From JAHEIJ01 sp040235565 (GTDB lineage Bacteria; Pseudomonadota; Gammaproteobacteria; UBA6429; Thiohalophilaceae): a DNA stretch of 9,777 nt. Positions 1 through 6,315 of this stretch are shown in pieces. Positions within the stretch are counted from its first letter, which is position 1, and each line of letters opens with the position of its first letter. The notes beneath the pieces were generated by a model. The model was not told the origin of the DNA, did not search any database, and saw nothing but the letters and a program-made list of their open reading frames with translations. The position numbers and the translations under genes are program-made. The stretch lies in the NCBI GenBank assembly GCA_040235565.1, contig JBECLA010000102.1, forward strand, positions 1 through 9,777, written 5' to 3'.

Positions 1-226
1 CACAGTATCCGGCAATGGTTTCGACATCCGCACCTTGAAAGCCGCGCCCGGCAAAATACGCCCGCGTCTGATCAGGCAGACGCTGCACCAGACGCAGGGA
101 CATGTCGTCATTCCGCCACTCCCAGAACGGCAGGCGCGCCATCTCGTCCGTCCCGGTGATGACTTCCGCCTGCAGCGGGGGTAGCCATACTAGCCCGCAC
201 AAAATCAGGTTGACTGTAAATCTCAT
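1..226 (-). CDS. Exported protein of unknown function, N-terminal part
   Basis: The gene runs off the left edge, so only the first 75 codons are seen. The protein begins MRFTVNLILCGLVWLPPLQA, a short basic start followed by a hydrophobic core and an LQA cleavage-type site. This indicates a Sec signal peptide of about 20 residues and a periplasmic or secreted product. The visible mature part is rich in Trp, Arg and Asp (FWEWRNDDMSLRLVQRLPDQ) and ends near an AGYC sequence. The start is supported by an AGAGGG ribosome site about 7 nt upstream on the minus strand. I do not recognise a named domain. It diverges from the lipoprotein gene at 661 across a repeat-rich gap, so it probably has its own promoter. 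Confidence 0.72.
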   Translation of the reverse strand, partial: MRFTVNLILCGLVWLPPLQAEVITGTDEMARLPFWEWRNDDMSLRLVQRLPDQTRAYFAGRGFQGADVETIAGYC

Positions 227-308
227 GAAAGCCCTCTGGAGATAAAACTGATACCCAATAATAGTACAAGTAAGTGCCGCGCTGCACCGATAGCGTCACT
301 CCCATCGG

Positions 309-384
309 TCATACCGGCCCGACCACCTTTAGATTTATCATTCCGGCCCAACTGACTGGACTAAACTGTCATTCCGGCCTGACC
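309..384. repeat. Three direct repeats of TCATnCCGGCC
   Basis: Three related 16-mers start at 309 (TCATACCGGCCCGACC), 338 (TCATTCCGGCCCAACT) and 369 (TCATTCCGGCCTGACC), at intervals of 29 and 31 bases. Inverted relatives follow at 535-542 (GCCGGAAT) and, right after the next gene's stop, at 1117-1125 (GGCCGGAAT). ATTCCGGC resembles the arms of dispersed palindromic repeats common in proteobacteria. Three loosely matching copies with no conserved spacer are too few and too diverged for a CRISPR array. Confidence 0.55.
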
Positions 385-515
385 GCCAGGGACGATGTAC
401 ATGGATGTACAAGTGTCACGGGAGGGCAGGAAGCCCGAAGTGACTGGCGGAAATACTGAAAATGCACGACTACAGGGATGTAGGAGGTAGAGCGACTCAG
501 GAGACAAAGCCGAGA
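381..515. repeat. Two-copy palindromic module with stem-loop potential
   Basis: Two similar near-palindromes, GTACATGGATGTAC at 397-410 and CTACAGGGATGTAG at 470-483, lie 73 bases apart. Both have the form nTACAnGGATGTAn and both are followed by a GGAG-containing purine-rich stretch. The first copy is enclosed by CCGCCAG (383-389) and CTGGCGG (444-450). Inside that are GTCAC/GTGAC and GGGC/GCCC pairs, so a branched hairpin could form. It could be a mobile repeat remnant or a structured RNA. No family assignment is possible by eye. Confidence 0.45.
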
Positions 516-660
516 GGAGCAATCTTCAGTGAATGCCGGAATCCAGGTTGGATATTCCGGTCCGCGGAACTGGTTAGAGTATTTCAGGTAAATGAACCAT
601 AATCAGTAACAACGAACCGCAGCACTTGAACCCTCTCCATAAGGCACTGGGACAATTGTT

Positions 661-1113
661 ATGAATGACCATGCTGGTTTATTTAAGACTCTTATTTTTC
701 TCCTTGGTGTCCTGGGCATCACCTCCTGTACCGGGAAGACGCCACAGACTTTTGTCACCATCGCCGATGCCAGAACCCATCCCGCCAAGATCATTGATGT
801 TGGCGAACCGGGCGACTCGGTAGGTGACATCCTCTCCTTTGATCAACCGTTACTGAATACTCAAAACAAGCACATCGGCAACAACAGCGGGATTTGTATA
901 CGTACCCGCGTCGGTCACAGTTTCCAATGCCAATGGACGCTGACCCTTGAAAATGGCAGCATCCAGGTTGCGGGGCGGGAATTTGATCAGGGCACGTCAC
1001 AGATTGCGATTGTGGGCGGCACAGGTAGCTACACAAGAATTAGCGGAGAAATGGAATCTATCAATAACGGTGATGGGACCTTCACCCAAACTTTACGCTA
1101 CTGGATGAAATAA
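661..1113 (+). CDS. Lipoprotein with allene-oxide-cyclase/dirigent-like barrel
   Basis: The 150-residue product starts with a hydrophobic segment (residues 8-20) ending in the lipobox ITSC at Cys23. It is therefore probably lipidated and held in a membrane facing the periplasm. The mature part carries motifs of the allene-oxide-cyclase/dirigent-like beta-barrel family: GDSVGDILSFDQPL (51-64), NSGICIRT (75-82), CQWTLTLENGSIQVAG (90-105), a GGTGSY turn (119-124), and a C-terminal TFTQTLRY strand. Bacterial members are usually small secreted proteins of unknown activity, and the plant enzyme reaction should not be assumed. In-frame stops at 607 and 640 and no other start codon fix the ATG at 661. 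The ribosome site is weak (AAGGCA, about 14 nt upstream). It stands alone between repeat sequences. Confidence 0.78.
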   Translation: MNDHAGLFKTLIFLLGVLGITSCTGKTPQTFVTIADARTHPAKIIDVGEPGDSVGDILSFDQPLLNTQNKHIGNNSGICIRTRVGHSFQCQWTLTLENGSIQVAGREFDQGTSQIAIVGGTGSYTRISGEMESINNGDGTFTQTLRYWMK

Positions 1114-1117
1114 AGAG

Positions 1118-1173
1118 GCCGGAATAAATAAAACCAATTACTCCGACCCTTTCTATTTATTAGGGTAACCGGC
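1118..1173. terminator. Hairpin after the lipoprotein gene, possible terminator
   Basis: Immediately after the stop codon, GCCGG-AATAAATA (1118-1130) can pair with TATTTATT (1154-1161) and, beyond a 7-nt bulge, CCGGC (1169-1173). The loop carries ATTACTCCGACC. No run of T follows, so an intrinsic terminator is only one option. It could equally be a repeat-derived palindrome between the lipoprotein gene and the opposing OmpA remnant. Confidence 0.35.
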
Positions 1174-1188
1174 GAAAAGTTATAGCGC

Positions 1189-1326
1189 TTACTGCTTCAC
1201 GGACACCACCAGGTCCACCCGGCAGATAACGGCACGTCCCGCGGCGGTTTCATTCGTCGCAATGGGGTAAGCCTCGCCGTAGCCGATATACTTGATTGAA
1301 TTGCCGCCCCTGTCTGGTTTTACTGA
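1189..1326 (-). pseudogene. C-terminal remnant of an OmpA-family peptidoglycan-binding protein
   Basis: The minus strand reads GGNSIKYIGYGEAYPIATNE followed by TAAGRAVICRVDLVVSVKQ and a TAA stop (1189-1191). IGYGEAxPIATN-ETAAGRAxxxRVD is the signature end of the OmpA/MotB C-terminal domain, where the protein grips peptidoglycan. Only about 40 residues remain. The frame is closed upstream by a TGA near 1333, and the AT-rich DNA beyond it shows no further OmpA sequence. The usual N-R-R before VD is I-C-R here, which suggests relaxed selection. No start codon or ribosome site exists. This is a gene fragment left after a deletion or rearrangement near 1310-1330. Confidence 0.75.
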
Positions 1327-1407
1327 AATAATTCAACCACTATCGGAAAATATGCTCTTTGACCCATCTTTTTTAATATACCCCATGAAATACATTTATC
1401 TTTTTTC

Positions 1408-1435
1408 TTTTGATCTGAATCACTTAGCCTATAAT
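1408..1435 (+). promoter_or_regulatory. Possible promoter for the DUF1269-led gene series
   Basis: A perfect TATAAT (1430-1435) lies in AT-rich DNA about 80 bases before the ATG at 1517. The best -35 with acceptable spacing (TTTTGA at 1408-1413) is weak. A better TTGATC at 1410-1415 sits 19 bases from an alternative TATATT at 1435-1440. The position and base composition fit a promoter, but the exact boxes are uncertain. Confidence 0.4.
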
Positions 1436-1516
1436 ATATTTGCTTAAATTAAGTCAGGCATGATGCTATAAATAAATGTATTAAAAAATTATCTCGAACT
1501 CGAAAAGGAGTGAATC

Positions 1517-2026
1517 ATGCGTCGACTTTATTTTCTCATGCCGGATATCAATGTGACACATGAGCTTGTAAAGGAATTATTACTTTCCCACGTGGAAGAA
1601 CGTTACATTCATGTGATCGCCAAAGAAGGTACGCCGATGGAAGATCTCCCGGAAGCCTCATTACTACAAAAGAGTGACTTTGTCCCCGCTATTGAGAAGG
1701 GACTTACCATCGGTGCCATCACCGGTGTTGTATGTGGCCTGGTGGCCATGACTTTCCCGCCGGCAGGACTGGTCATTGGTGGTGGCGCGGTGTTCGCCAT
1801 TGGTGCAGCCGGTGCCGGGGTGGGCGGCTTGATGTCCAGTATGGTCGGCATAGGGCTTCCCAGCTCACGTCTGGAGAAATTTGAAGAGGCGATTAATCAG
1901 GGAGAGTTTCTGGTACTTATCGACGTGCCCCGCACCCGTGTCGATGAAATTGAGGATATCGTCATGAAACACCACCCTGAGGCTGATATCGAGGGAACAG
2001 AACCAATGATGCCCCCCTTCCCTTGA
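1517..2026 (+). CDS. DUF1269 family membrane-associated protein
   Basis: This 169-residue protein has a short N-terminal alpha/beta part (MRRLYFLMPDINVTHELVKE, 1-20). A conserved KEGTPMEDLPEASLLQKSD stretch (36-54) follows. Next comes a long Gly/Ala/Val hydrophobic core (about 62-112) that probably forms a pair of membrane or membrane-inserted helices. It ends with a C-terminal VLIDVPRTRVDEIEDIV region and HHPEADIEGTEP. This order matches DUF1269 proteins, which occur widely in proteobacteria and are often linked to stress. Their molecular role is not known. The start is well supported by AAGGAG 6 nt upstream of the ATG. It is the first gene of the rightward series and ends one base before the next ATG, so the two are very likely co-translated. 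Confidence 0.82.
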   Translation: MRRLYFLMPDINVTHELVKELLLSHVEERYIHVIAKEGTPMEDLPEASLLQKSDFVPAIEKGLTIGAITGVVCGLVAMTFPPAGLVIGGGAVFAIGAAGAGVGGLMSSMVGIGLPSSRLEKFEEAINQGEFLVLIDVPRTRVDEIEDIVMKHHPEADIEGTEPMMPPFP

Positions 2027-2027
2027 A

Positions 2028-2891
2028 ATGCCTCTCGAACCAGGACATTCAGGGGAGAATTCTTTCTCTCTCAGGAATTGGTACAAATACCTTGTGCTTG
2101 CCCTGTTCTCTGGATGGGCGCTGTTCATGACACAAACCATTGTTGCCGCGGGGGGAACGGAAAAGATCGAACAGCACCGGCTTCGCCTTTATGTGGTTTT
2201 CAATAACCTGCCCTACAAGCAAGGGCTGGAAACCAACTGGGGCTTTGCTTGCCTGGTCGAAGGATTAGAGAAGACCATCCTGTTTGATACCGGTGGCAAT
2301 GGTGAGATTTTGCTCGCCAACATGCAACGTCTCGGCCTGGACGTTAATCAAATCGATGCCATTGTGCTTTCGCATATCCACGGCGATCACACCGGTGGAC
2401 TGGATGCCGTACTGACACATAATTCTGATGTGACTGTGTTTCTGCCTGCCTCATTTCCGACATCGTTCCGACAAGAAGTCAACCGTTACGGGGCACAAAT
2501 CGAAACCGTAAGCGGGCCGCGGCAGCTCCTTGCTGGTGTTTATTCGACCGGAGAAATGAACGGGGGCCTCACCGAACAAGCCCTGATCGTGGACACCCGA
2601 CAAGGACTGATTGTCATCACCGGCTGTGCCCATCCCAATGTTGCCGATATGGCCGAACAGGCCCAAACGTATCGCAACAAGAACATCTATTTGCTGATGG
2701 GCGGATTTCACCTGGGTTCTAAAAGTACTAATGAGATCCTATCGATTATCAACCGCCTCAAAGCACTCGGTGTCAGGAAGGTCGCACCAAGCCATTGTAC
2801 TGGCAACAAGGCGGTCCAACTGTTCCGCAAAACATGGGCGGATGATTTCATCGAGGGCGGCCTGGGCACCATCATTGAAGTACCACGCTGA
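2028..2891 (+). CDS. Exported or anchored MBL-fold metallo-hydrolase, COG1237-like
   Basis: The 287-residue protein has a metallo-beta-lactamase fold. It shows LFDTGG (85-90), the metal site HIHGDH (116-121), TGCAHPN (198-204), GGFHLG (225-230) and SHCTG (255-259). The GCxH, GGFH and HCTG elements point to the COG1237 subgroup, often named after a dihydropterin ribofuranosyl-aminobenzene phosphate synthase. That name derives from archaeal work, and the substrate here is unknown. Residues about 19-41 form a hydrophobic segment after Arg/Lys residues and end in VAAGG, so the enzyme is probably exported or anchored with its active site in the periplasm. The ATG follows the preceding stop by one base and lacks its own ribosome site, which implies translational coupling. 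No better in-frame start is visible before the hydrophobic segment. Confidence 0.84.
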   Translation: MPLEPGHSGENSFSLRNWYKYLVLALFSGWALFMTQTIVAAGGTEKIEQHRLRLYVVFNNLPYKQGLETNWGFACLVEGLEKTILFDTGGNGEILLANMQRLGLDVNQIDAIVLSHIHGDHTGGLDAVLTHNSDVTVFLPASFPTSFRQEVNRYGAQIETVSGPRQLLAGVYSTGEMNGGLTEQALIVDTRQGLIVITGCAHPNVADMAEQAQTYRNKNIYLLMGGFHLGSKSTNEILSIINRLKALGVRKVAPSHCTGNKAVQLFRKTWADDFIEGGLGTIIEVPR

Positions 2892-2971
2892 GTAGTTCAG
2901 TGTGGACAATTTGTTGATAGTTCGAAGAGATGTAAGCTGACTCAGACAACAATCAATTGTGAGGATATATC

Positions 2972-3163
2972 ATGGCAGTAAAACGCAGATATACCATGGG
3001 GGCCGGTGGTTTTTGTATCTGTCCGAAGTGTGGGGAAAAGATCCCACATCGAAGTGGCATCCCCTGCCAGGAAGAACGTTGTCCCGGTTGCGGTGCCAAG
3101 ATGTTACGCGAGGGCTCTTATCACCATCAGTTATTCTTGCAAAAACATGAGAAGCAACAATAG
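2972..3163 (+). CDS. Small zinc-ribbon protein with CPxCG pairs
   Basis: This 63-residue basic protein carries two knuckles, C17-P-K-C20-G and C37-P-G-C40-G, which can bind one zinc or a metal cluster. Extra Cys15, Cys32 and His26 (in IPHRSGIPC) lie between or beside them. The tail REGSYHHQLFLQKHEKQQ is charged and His-rich. GAGG at 2961-2964, 7 nt before the ATG, supports the start. I recall similar proteins with a conserved CPKCG-PH-G-PC-CPxCG pattern near metal-cofactor genes, but no function is established. The gap of about 100 bases before the radical SAM gene, on the same strand, suggests joint transcription. It may act as a partner or metal donor for that enzyme, which is inference only. 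Confidence 0.82.
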   Translation: MAVKRRYTMGAGGFCICPKCGEKIPHRSGIPCQEERCPGCGAKMLREGSYHHQLFLQKHEKQQ

Positions 3164-3184
3164 AGAAACACCACATTACCCACA

Positions 3185-3262
3185 ATGAGTCTTCCTGAAA
3201 AACATATACAAACTCTGTATCGCAACAAGTATCACGCATCTTCCATGTCGAGGGAACAGTAG
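3185..3262 (+). CDS. Possible 25-residue peptide before the radical SAM gene
   Basis: An ORF of 25 codons plus stop (MSLPEKHIQTLYRNKYHASS then MSREQ) fills the gap between the zinc-ribbon and radical SAM genes. Its TAG ends two bases before the radical SAM ATG, and the ribosome site of that gene lies inside it. The peptide is basic, rich in His, Tyr and Ser, and has no Cys. A clear ribosome site for its own ATG is missing, which argues against it. It is listed because short precursor peptides often precede SPASM-type radical SAM enzymes. It may equally be a chance ORF or a leader that couples translation. Confidence 0.25.
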   Translation: MSLPEKHIQTLYRNKYHASSMSREQ

Positions 3263-3264
3263 CG

Positions 3265-4329
3265 ATGGGTATCGGCGATCTGGAAGCCGTCTGGGAAGTC
3301 GTCACACCACTGCGTTTCGACTGGATTCAGGTGGAAGTTTCCGCTGTCTGCAACGCTTCTTGTGCTTATTGTCTGCTCACTTGCTATAAAAGTCAGTGGG
3401 GTGGCGATCTCATGGACAGGCAAACCTTTGAAGCGTTAAAACCCAGCTTTGCGATGACCGACCTGGTCTTCCTGCAAGGCTGGGGAGAACCGCTATTACA
3501 TCCGCAATTTTGGGATATGGTGCGGGAAGTGAAATCCGCCGGCGCCAAAGTCGGCTTTACCACCAACGGCATGCCGCTCACCGACAAACACCTCCACCAC
3601 CTGTTTACGGAACAGGTTGATATTATGGGCATTAGCCTGGCTGGCGCTACCGCTGCAACCCACGAAAAATTTCGTCAGGGGTGTGACTTTGCGCGTATTG
3701 ATGAGGCATTAAGCAAACTCAAACAATTAAAGCTCGAGAGTCAAGTGGTCGGCCCGGGTATTCACCTGGCATTTATGTTATTGAAATCAAATTGGCGGGA
3801 ACTGGAGCAGCTACCTGAACTGGCCAGTGAATGGGGTATCAACCAGGTTGTTGTCAACAACCTGAGCTTTGTGAGTAACGCGGCGATGCAGGAAGAATCA
3901 TTGCTGCTGCACCCGGCATTGTGGCCCGAGGTCAACGCTGCCCTGGAAAGCACGAAACAAACGGCAGCAGAACAAGGCATCATGCTTCATTATTATCAAC
4001 CTCACATGGAAGAGCGCTGCGCGATTTGTACAGAGAACGTGCTAAAAGCCTGCTTCATCTCTTATCGCGGCGACGTCTCACCGTGTGTGATGACCAATAT
4101 CAGTCTGAAACCCGGAGAGACCGCGGAGTATTGGTTTCAGAACAAGACCTATCAAGCCGAGAACTATCTGTTCGGTAATATCAATGAGCGCTCTTTACCA
4201 AAAATCTGGCAAGATAAGAAGGCGCGCGAGTTTCGGGCGGCGTTTGAACAGCGACTGGCCATGGAACATCCAGGGACACATCAATTACCTGCGCCTTGTC
4301 GTCGGTGTTACAAGCTGATGGAACAATGA
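3265..4329 (+). CDS. Radical SAM protein with SPASM-like C-terminal cysteines
   Basis: The 354-residue protein has the radical SAM cluster motif C29-NAS-C33-AY-C36, binding a 4Fe-4S cluster that cleaves S-adenosylmethionine. It also has the GWGEP SAM-binding motif (72-76) and FTTNG (98-102). The C-terminal part contains C252, C255, C263 and C274 (CFISYRGDVSPC region) and a final C345-RR-C348. This matches a SPASM-like domain that holds auxiliary Fe-S clusters. Six cysteines is slightly fewer than the usual set of seven, so one site may be incomplete. SPASM enzymes commonly modify peptides or protein side chains, and some mature metallocofactor enzymes. The substrate here is unknown. AGGGA 9 nt upstream supports the ATG. 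No alternative start exists in the short open stretch before it. Confidence 0.88.
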   Translation: MGIGDLEAVWEVVTPLRFDWIQVEVSAVCNASCAYCLLTCYKSQWGGDLMDRQTFEALKPSFAMTDLVFLQGWGEPLLHPQFWDMVREVKSAGAKVGFTTNGMPLTDKHLHHLFTEQVDIMGISLAGATAATHEKFRQGCDFARIDEALSKLKQLKLESQVVGPGIHLAFMLLKSNWRELEQLPELASEWGINQVVVNNLSFVSNAAMQEESLLLHPALWPEVNAALESTKQTAAEQGIMLHYYQPHMEERCAICTENVLKACFISYRGDVSPCVMTNISLKPGETAEYWFQNKTYQAENYLFGNINERSLPKIWQDKKAREFRAAFEQRLAMEHPGTHQLPAPCRRCYKLMEQ

Positions 4330-4481
4330 ACGACCATCTGCACGGATGTGCCGCACTATTAGGACTGAATTGACGTAAACTAAAATGCCCTCGCGCCCAA
4401 AATTTACAGTTGGTGCTGCGCGTTCGGGGTAAGGTTCCTTAGTTGTGGGCTAAATGAAGAAGCAGGACAGAGGGGTGCAAT

Positions 4482-5483
4482 ATGACGTCAATACTTGAAA
4501 AAGGTGGCGGAACATTCGAGGGCATCAAGCTTCTACTGTGCGAAAATCCATTACCGCCTATCGATGAGGCGGTTGCCGCTGCGCAGGCAGAAGTACCGCG
4601 GAGCAATTACTACACGGAGCCTTTCTCGGAGCCGTTACGCCGCTTCATCGCCGATGGCATCGGTATCCCCCAGCGGCTGGTCCACATCAACGCGGGTTCG
4701 GAACTCATACTGCGGCAGCTTTTTAACCGACTAGGCCAACGCGTGCATTTGCTCACTCCGACCTATCCTCTGTTTCCCGAGATCGCCGAGCAGTATACCG
4801 AGACCCGGTTGCAGCCGGAAAACGACTTCGCCTTCGACTTGGCGGATCTGGAAATCCCGGCTGGCACAACCCTCGCCGTCATCGTCAATCCCAACAATCC
4901 CAACGGCGGCACCTTCGACATGGCGCCGCTACCAAGCCTGCTCGAAAGATATCCGGATACGCGAATTCTGGTGGATGAGGCCTTCATCGGGCTCGCTGGT
5001 CAATCGGTTGCCCATTTAGTGCCAAAATACCCAAACCTGCTCGTCACCCGCACCCTGTCCAAGGCCCACAGCCTGGCAGGTTTCCGTGTGGGCTATGCCA
5101 TCCTTCCTGAAACTTTGGCCGATGACCTTAACACCTGTAACGATGCTTATCCGCTGGCGCGGCCCAGCCAGGCCGCAGCATTGGCCACCTTGCAGCACGA
5201 AGATAAAATCCGCGAACGGGCAACCAAACTACGTGCCTGGACCGAAGCATTGGCCACTGAACTCCGCACACTCGGGGTACGGACCTTCCCAACCCAGACC
5301 TACTTCTTCCTCGCCGACTTCACGCCTCACGATGCCACCGACTTGGCTGACAGGCTTCGTGAACGCGGCATCTTCATCAAACCATTGAACGACCCCGGCC
5401 TCGGCTCCGGTTTCATGCGGGTTACCACCGCATTACCGGAGGACAATGCCCGCGTCATTCAGGCCGTGAGAGAGCTGCTCTAA
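4482..5483 (+). CDS. PLP-dependent aminotransferase, class I/II (HisC/CobD-like)
   Basis: The 333-residue product shows the fold-type I aminotransferase landmarks in order: the N-terminal CENPLPP (20-26), NAGSELI (70-76), the PLP-stacking TPTYP (92-96), VNPNNPNGG (135-143), VDEAF (164-168), the Schiff-base lysine in TLSKAHSLAGFRVGYA (K194; R202) and the carboxylate-binding Arg in GFMRVTT (R313). The closest families are histidinol-phosphate aminotransferase and the CobD threonine-phosphate decarboxylase type. No other his or cob gene is nearby, so a specialised substrate is likely. GAGGGGTG about 5 nt upstream supports the ATG. A gap of about 150 bases precedes it, so it may have its own promoter. 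The methyltransferase gene starts two bases after its stop. Confidence 0.87.
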   Translation: MTSILEKGGGTFEGIKLLLCENPLPPIDEAVAAAQAEVPRSNYYTEPFSEPLRRFIADGIGIPQRLVHINAGSELILRQLFNRLGQRVHLLTPTYPLFPEIAEQYTETRLQPENDFAFDLADLEIPAGTTLAVIVNPNNPNGGTFDMAPLPSLLERYPDTRILVDEAFIGLAGQSVAHLVPKYPNLLVTRTLSKAHSLAGFRVGYAILPETLADDLNTCNDAYPLARPSQAAALATLQHEDKIRERATKLRAWTEALATELRTLGVRTFPTQTYFFLADFTPHDATDLADRLRERGIFIKPLNDPGLGSGFMRVTTALPEDNARVIQAVRELL

Positions 5484-5485
5484 CC

Positions 5486-6130
5486 ATGCCAAGAACAATG
5501 CCTTTCGAGATCCACCATCGCCGCTATGATGACTGGTTCATACAACATGCAGCAGCCTACCAGTCGGAGTTGCTGGCCGTCCGCGCCTTGCTCCCCTGGC
5601 GTGGCCTGGGCCTGGCCATTGGCGTTGGCACCGGGCGCTTCGCTGCTCCATTGGGCGTGCAAGTGGGTATCGATCCAGCACGCGCGGTGTTGGCTTATGC
5701 AACAAAAAGAGGGGTCTCGGTAGTATCAGGGACCGCCGAAGCACTGCCCTTTTCAGATAGCAGCTTCGACTATGCCCTGAGTGTCACTACTATCTGTTTT
5801 GTGGATGATGCAACCACTATGCTTACAGAGGCATATCGTATCCTGAAACCGGGTGGTGAGTTGGTGATCGGTTTTATCGATCGCACCAGCGAACTCGGTC
5901 AATATTATCTGGCGCATCAGGCCGAGAACGTATTTTACCGTGAGGCGACATTCTTCTCCGCCAACGAGGTGGAACGACTACTACGTGACGTAGGCTTCAC
6001 CGAGCTAGCCTGGGTGCAGACACTGACGAAGAGACTGGATGAGACTATCGAGATAGAGCCTCTCCGCACCGGATATGGTCAGGGCGCTTTTGTTGTTGTC
6101 GATGCGAAACGGCCTCAAGCGGCTGATTGA
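5486..6130 (+). CDS. Class I SAM-dependent methyltransferase
   Basis: The 214-residue protein has a Rossmann methyltransferase core: glycine motif LAIGVGTGRFA (43-53), acidic GIDPA (61-65) for the SAM ribose, SGTAEALPFSDSSFDYALS (81-99), and LKPGGELVIGFID (120-132). This is the Methyltransf_11 style used on small molecules. It starts two bases after the aminotransferase stop and has only a GAGAGAG-type ribosome site inside that gene, so the two are probably made together. An ATG four codons later (5498) is a possible alternative start. The acceptor cannot be predicted. Pairing with an aminotransferase suggests N- or O-methylation in a shared pathway, which is inference. Confidence 0.86.
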   Translation: MPRTMPFEIHHRRYDDWFIQHAAAYQSELLAVRALLPWRGLGLAIGVGTGRFAAPLGVQVGIDPARAVLAYATKRGVSVVSGTAEALPFSDSSFDYALSVTTICFVDDATTMLTEAYRILKPGGELVIGFIDRTSELGQYYLAHQAENVFYREATFFSANEVERLLRDVGFTELAWVQTLTKRLDETIEIEPLRTGYGQGAFVVVDAKRPQAAD

Positions 6131-6201
6131 TAATATAGCAATGCTAACTTTTGATATTTCGTTCAAGCCATTACAACCAATTGCGCAGTTTAACCACGGG
6201 A

Positions 6202-6230
6202 TTGAATCAAACAGACCATTTATATATTAA
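6202..6230 (+). promoter_or_regulatory. Weak promoter-like boxes before the broken small gene
   Basis: TTGAAT (6202-6207) is followed 17 bases later by TATTAA (6225-6230), or 15 bases later by TATATT, in an AT-rich gap after the methyltransferase. It would drive the small disrupted gene at 6316. The match is modest and could be chance. Confidence 0.25.
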
Positions 6231-6315
6231 AGAATGAACCCATGCGGATATTCATCCACATATCACGCAAAAGCAAACGAAATAGCCACGATGTCAAAAT
6301 GAAAGAAGAGTAATC

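Larger units (their letters stand above)
227..660. other. Repeat-rich intergenic region without a convincing gene
   Basis: This 434-base stretch separates two divergent genes. The reading frames across it have no ribosome sites and look non-coding. It is dominated by short CCGG-containing repeats (309-384 and 535-563) and by two palindromic modules centred near 403 and 477. The layout suggests a decayed repeat element or structured transcript rather than a simple promoter region. The promoters of the two flanking genes must lie here, but no good -35/-10 pair is evident. A CATAAT at 598-603 is the nearest -10-like match for the rightward gene, without a matching -35. Confidence 0.6.

Noticed and set aside
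309..384. Repeats with about 30-base period suggesting a CRISPR array
   Set aside because: There are only three diverged units, no separable spacers and no cas genes. Inverted relatives nearby fit a dispersed palindromic repeat better.
274..459. 61-codon plus-strand ORF in the repeat-rich gap
   Set aside because: It is built over the repeats and has no ribosome site or domain. The coding potential appears to come from GC-rich repeat units.
791..1036. Minus-strand ORF of 81 codons with many cysteines
   Set aside because: It lies wholly inside the lipoprotein gene in antisense. The cysteines are scattered without CxxC spacing, and there is no ribosome site.
4326..4373. 15-codon ORF overlapping the radical SAM stop by ATGA
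   Set aside because: It is too short to judge, and no precursor-like core or conservation evidence is available. The ATGA overlap alone is weak support.
4330..4481. Promoter search in the gap before the aminotransferase gene
   Set aside because: A TTGACG is present near 4371, but no -10 box lies at suitable spacing, so no promoter is called.
6234..6302. 22-codon ORF before the broken small gene
   Set aside because: It has no convincing ribosome site and no recognisable composition. It is likely chance in an AT-rich gap.
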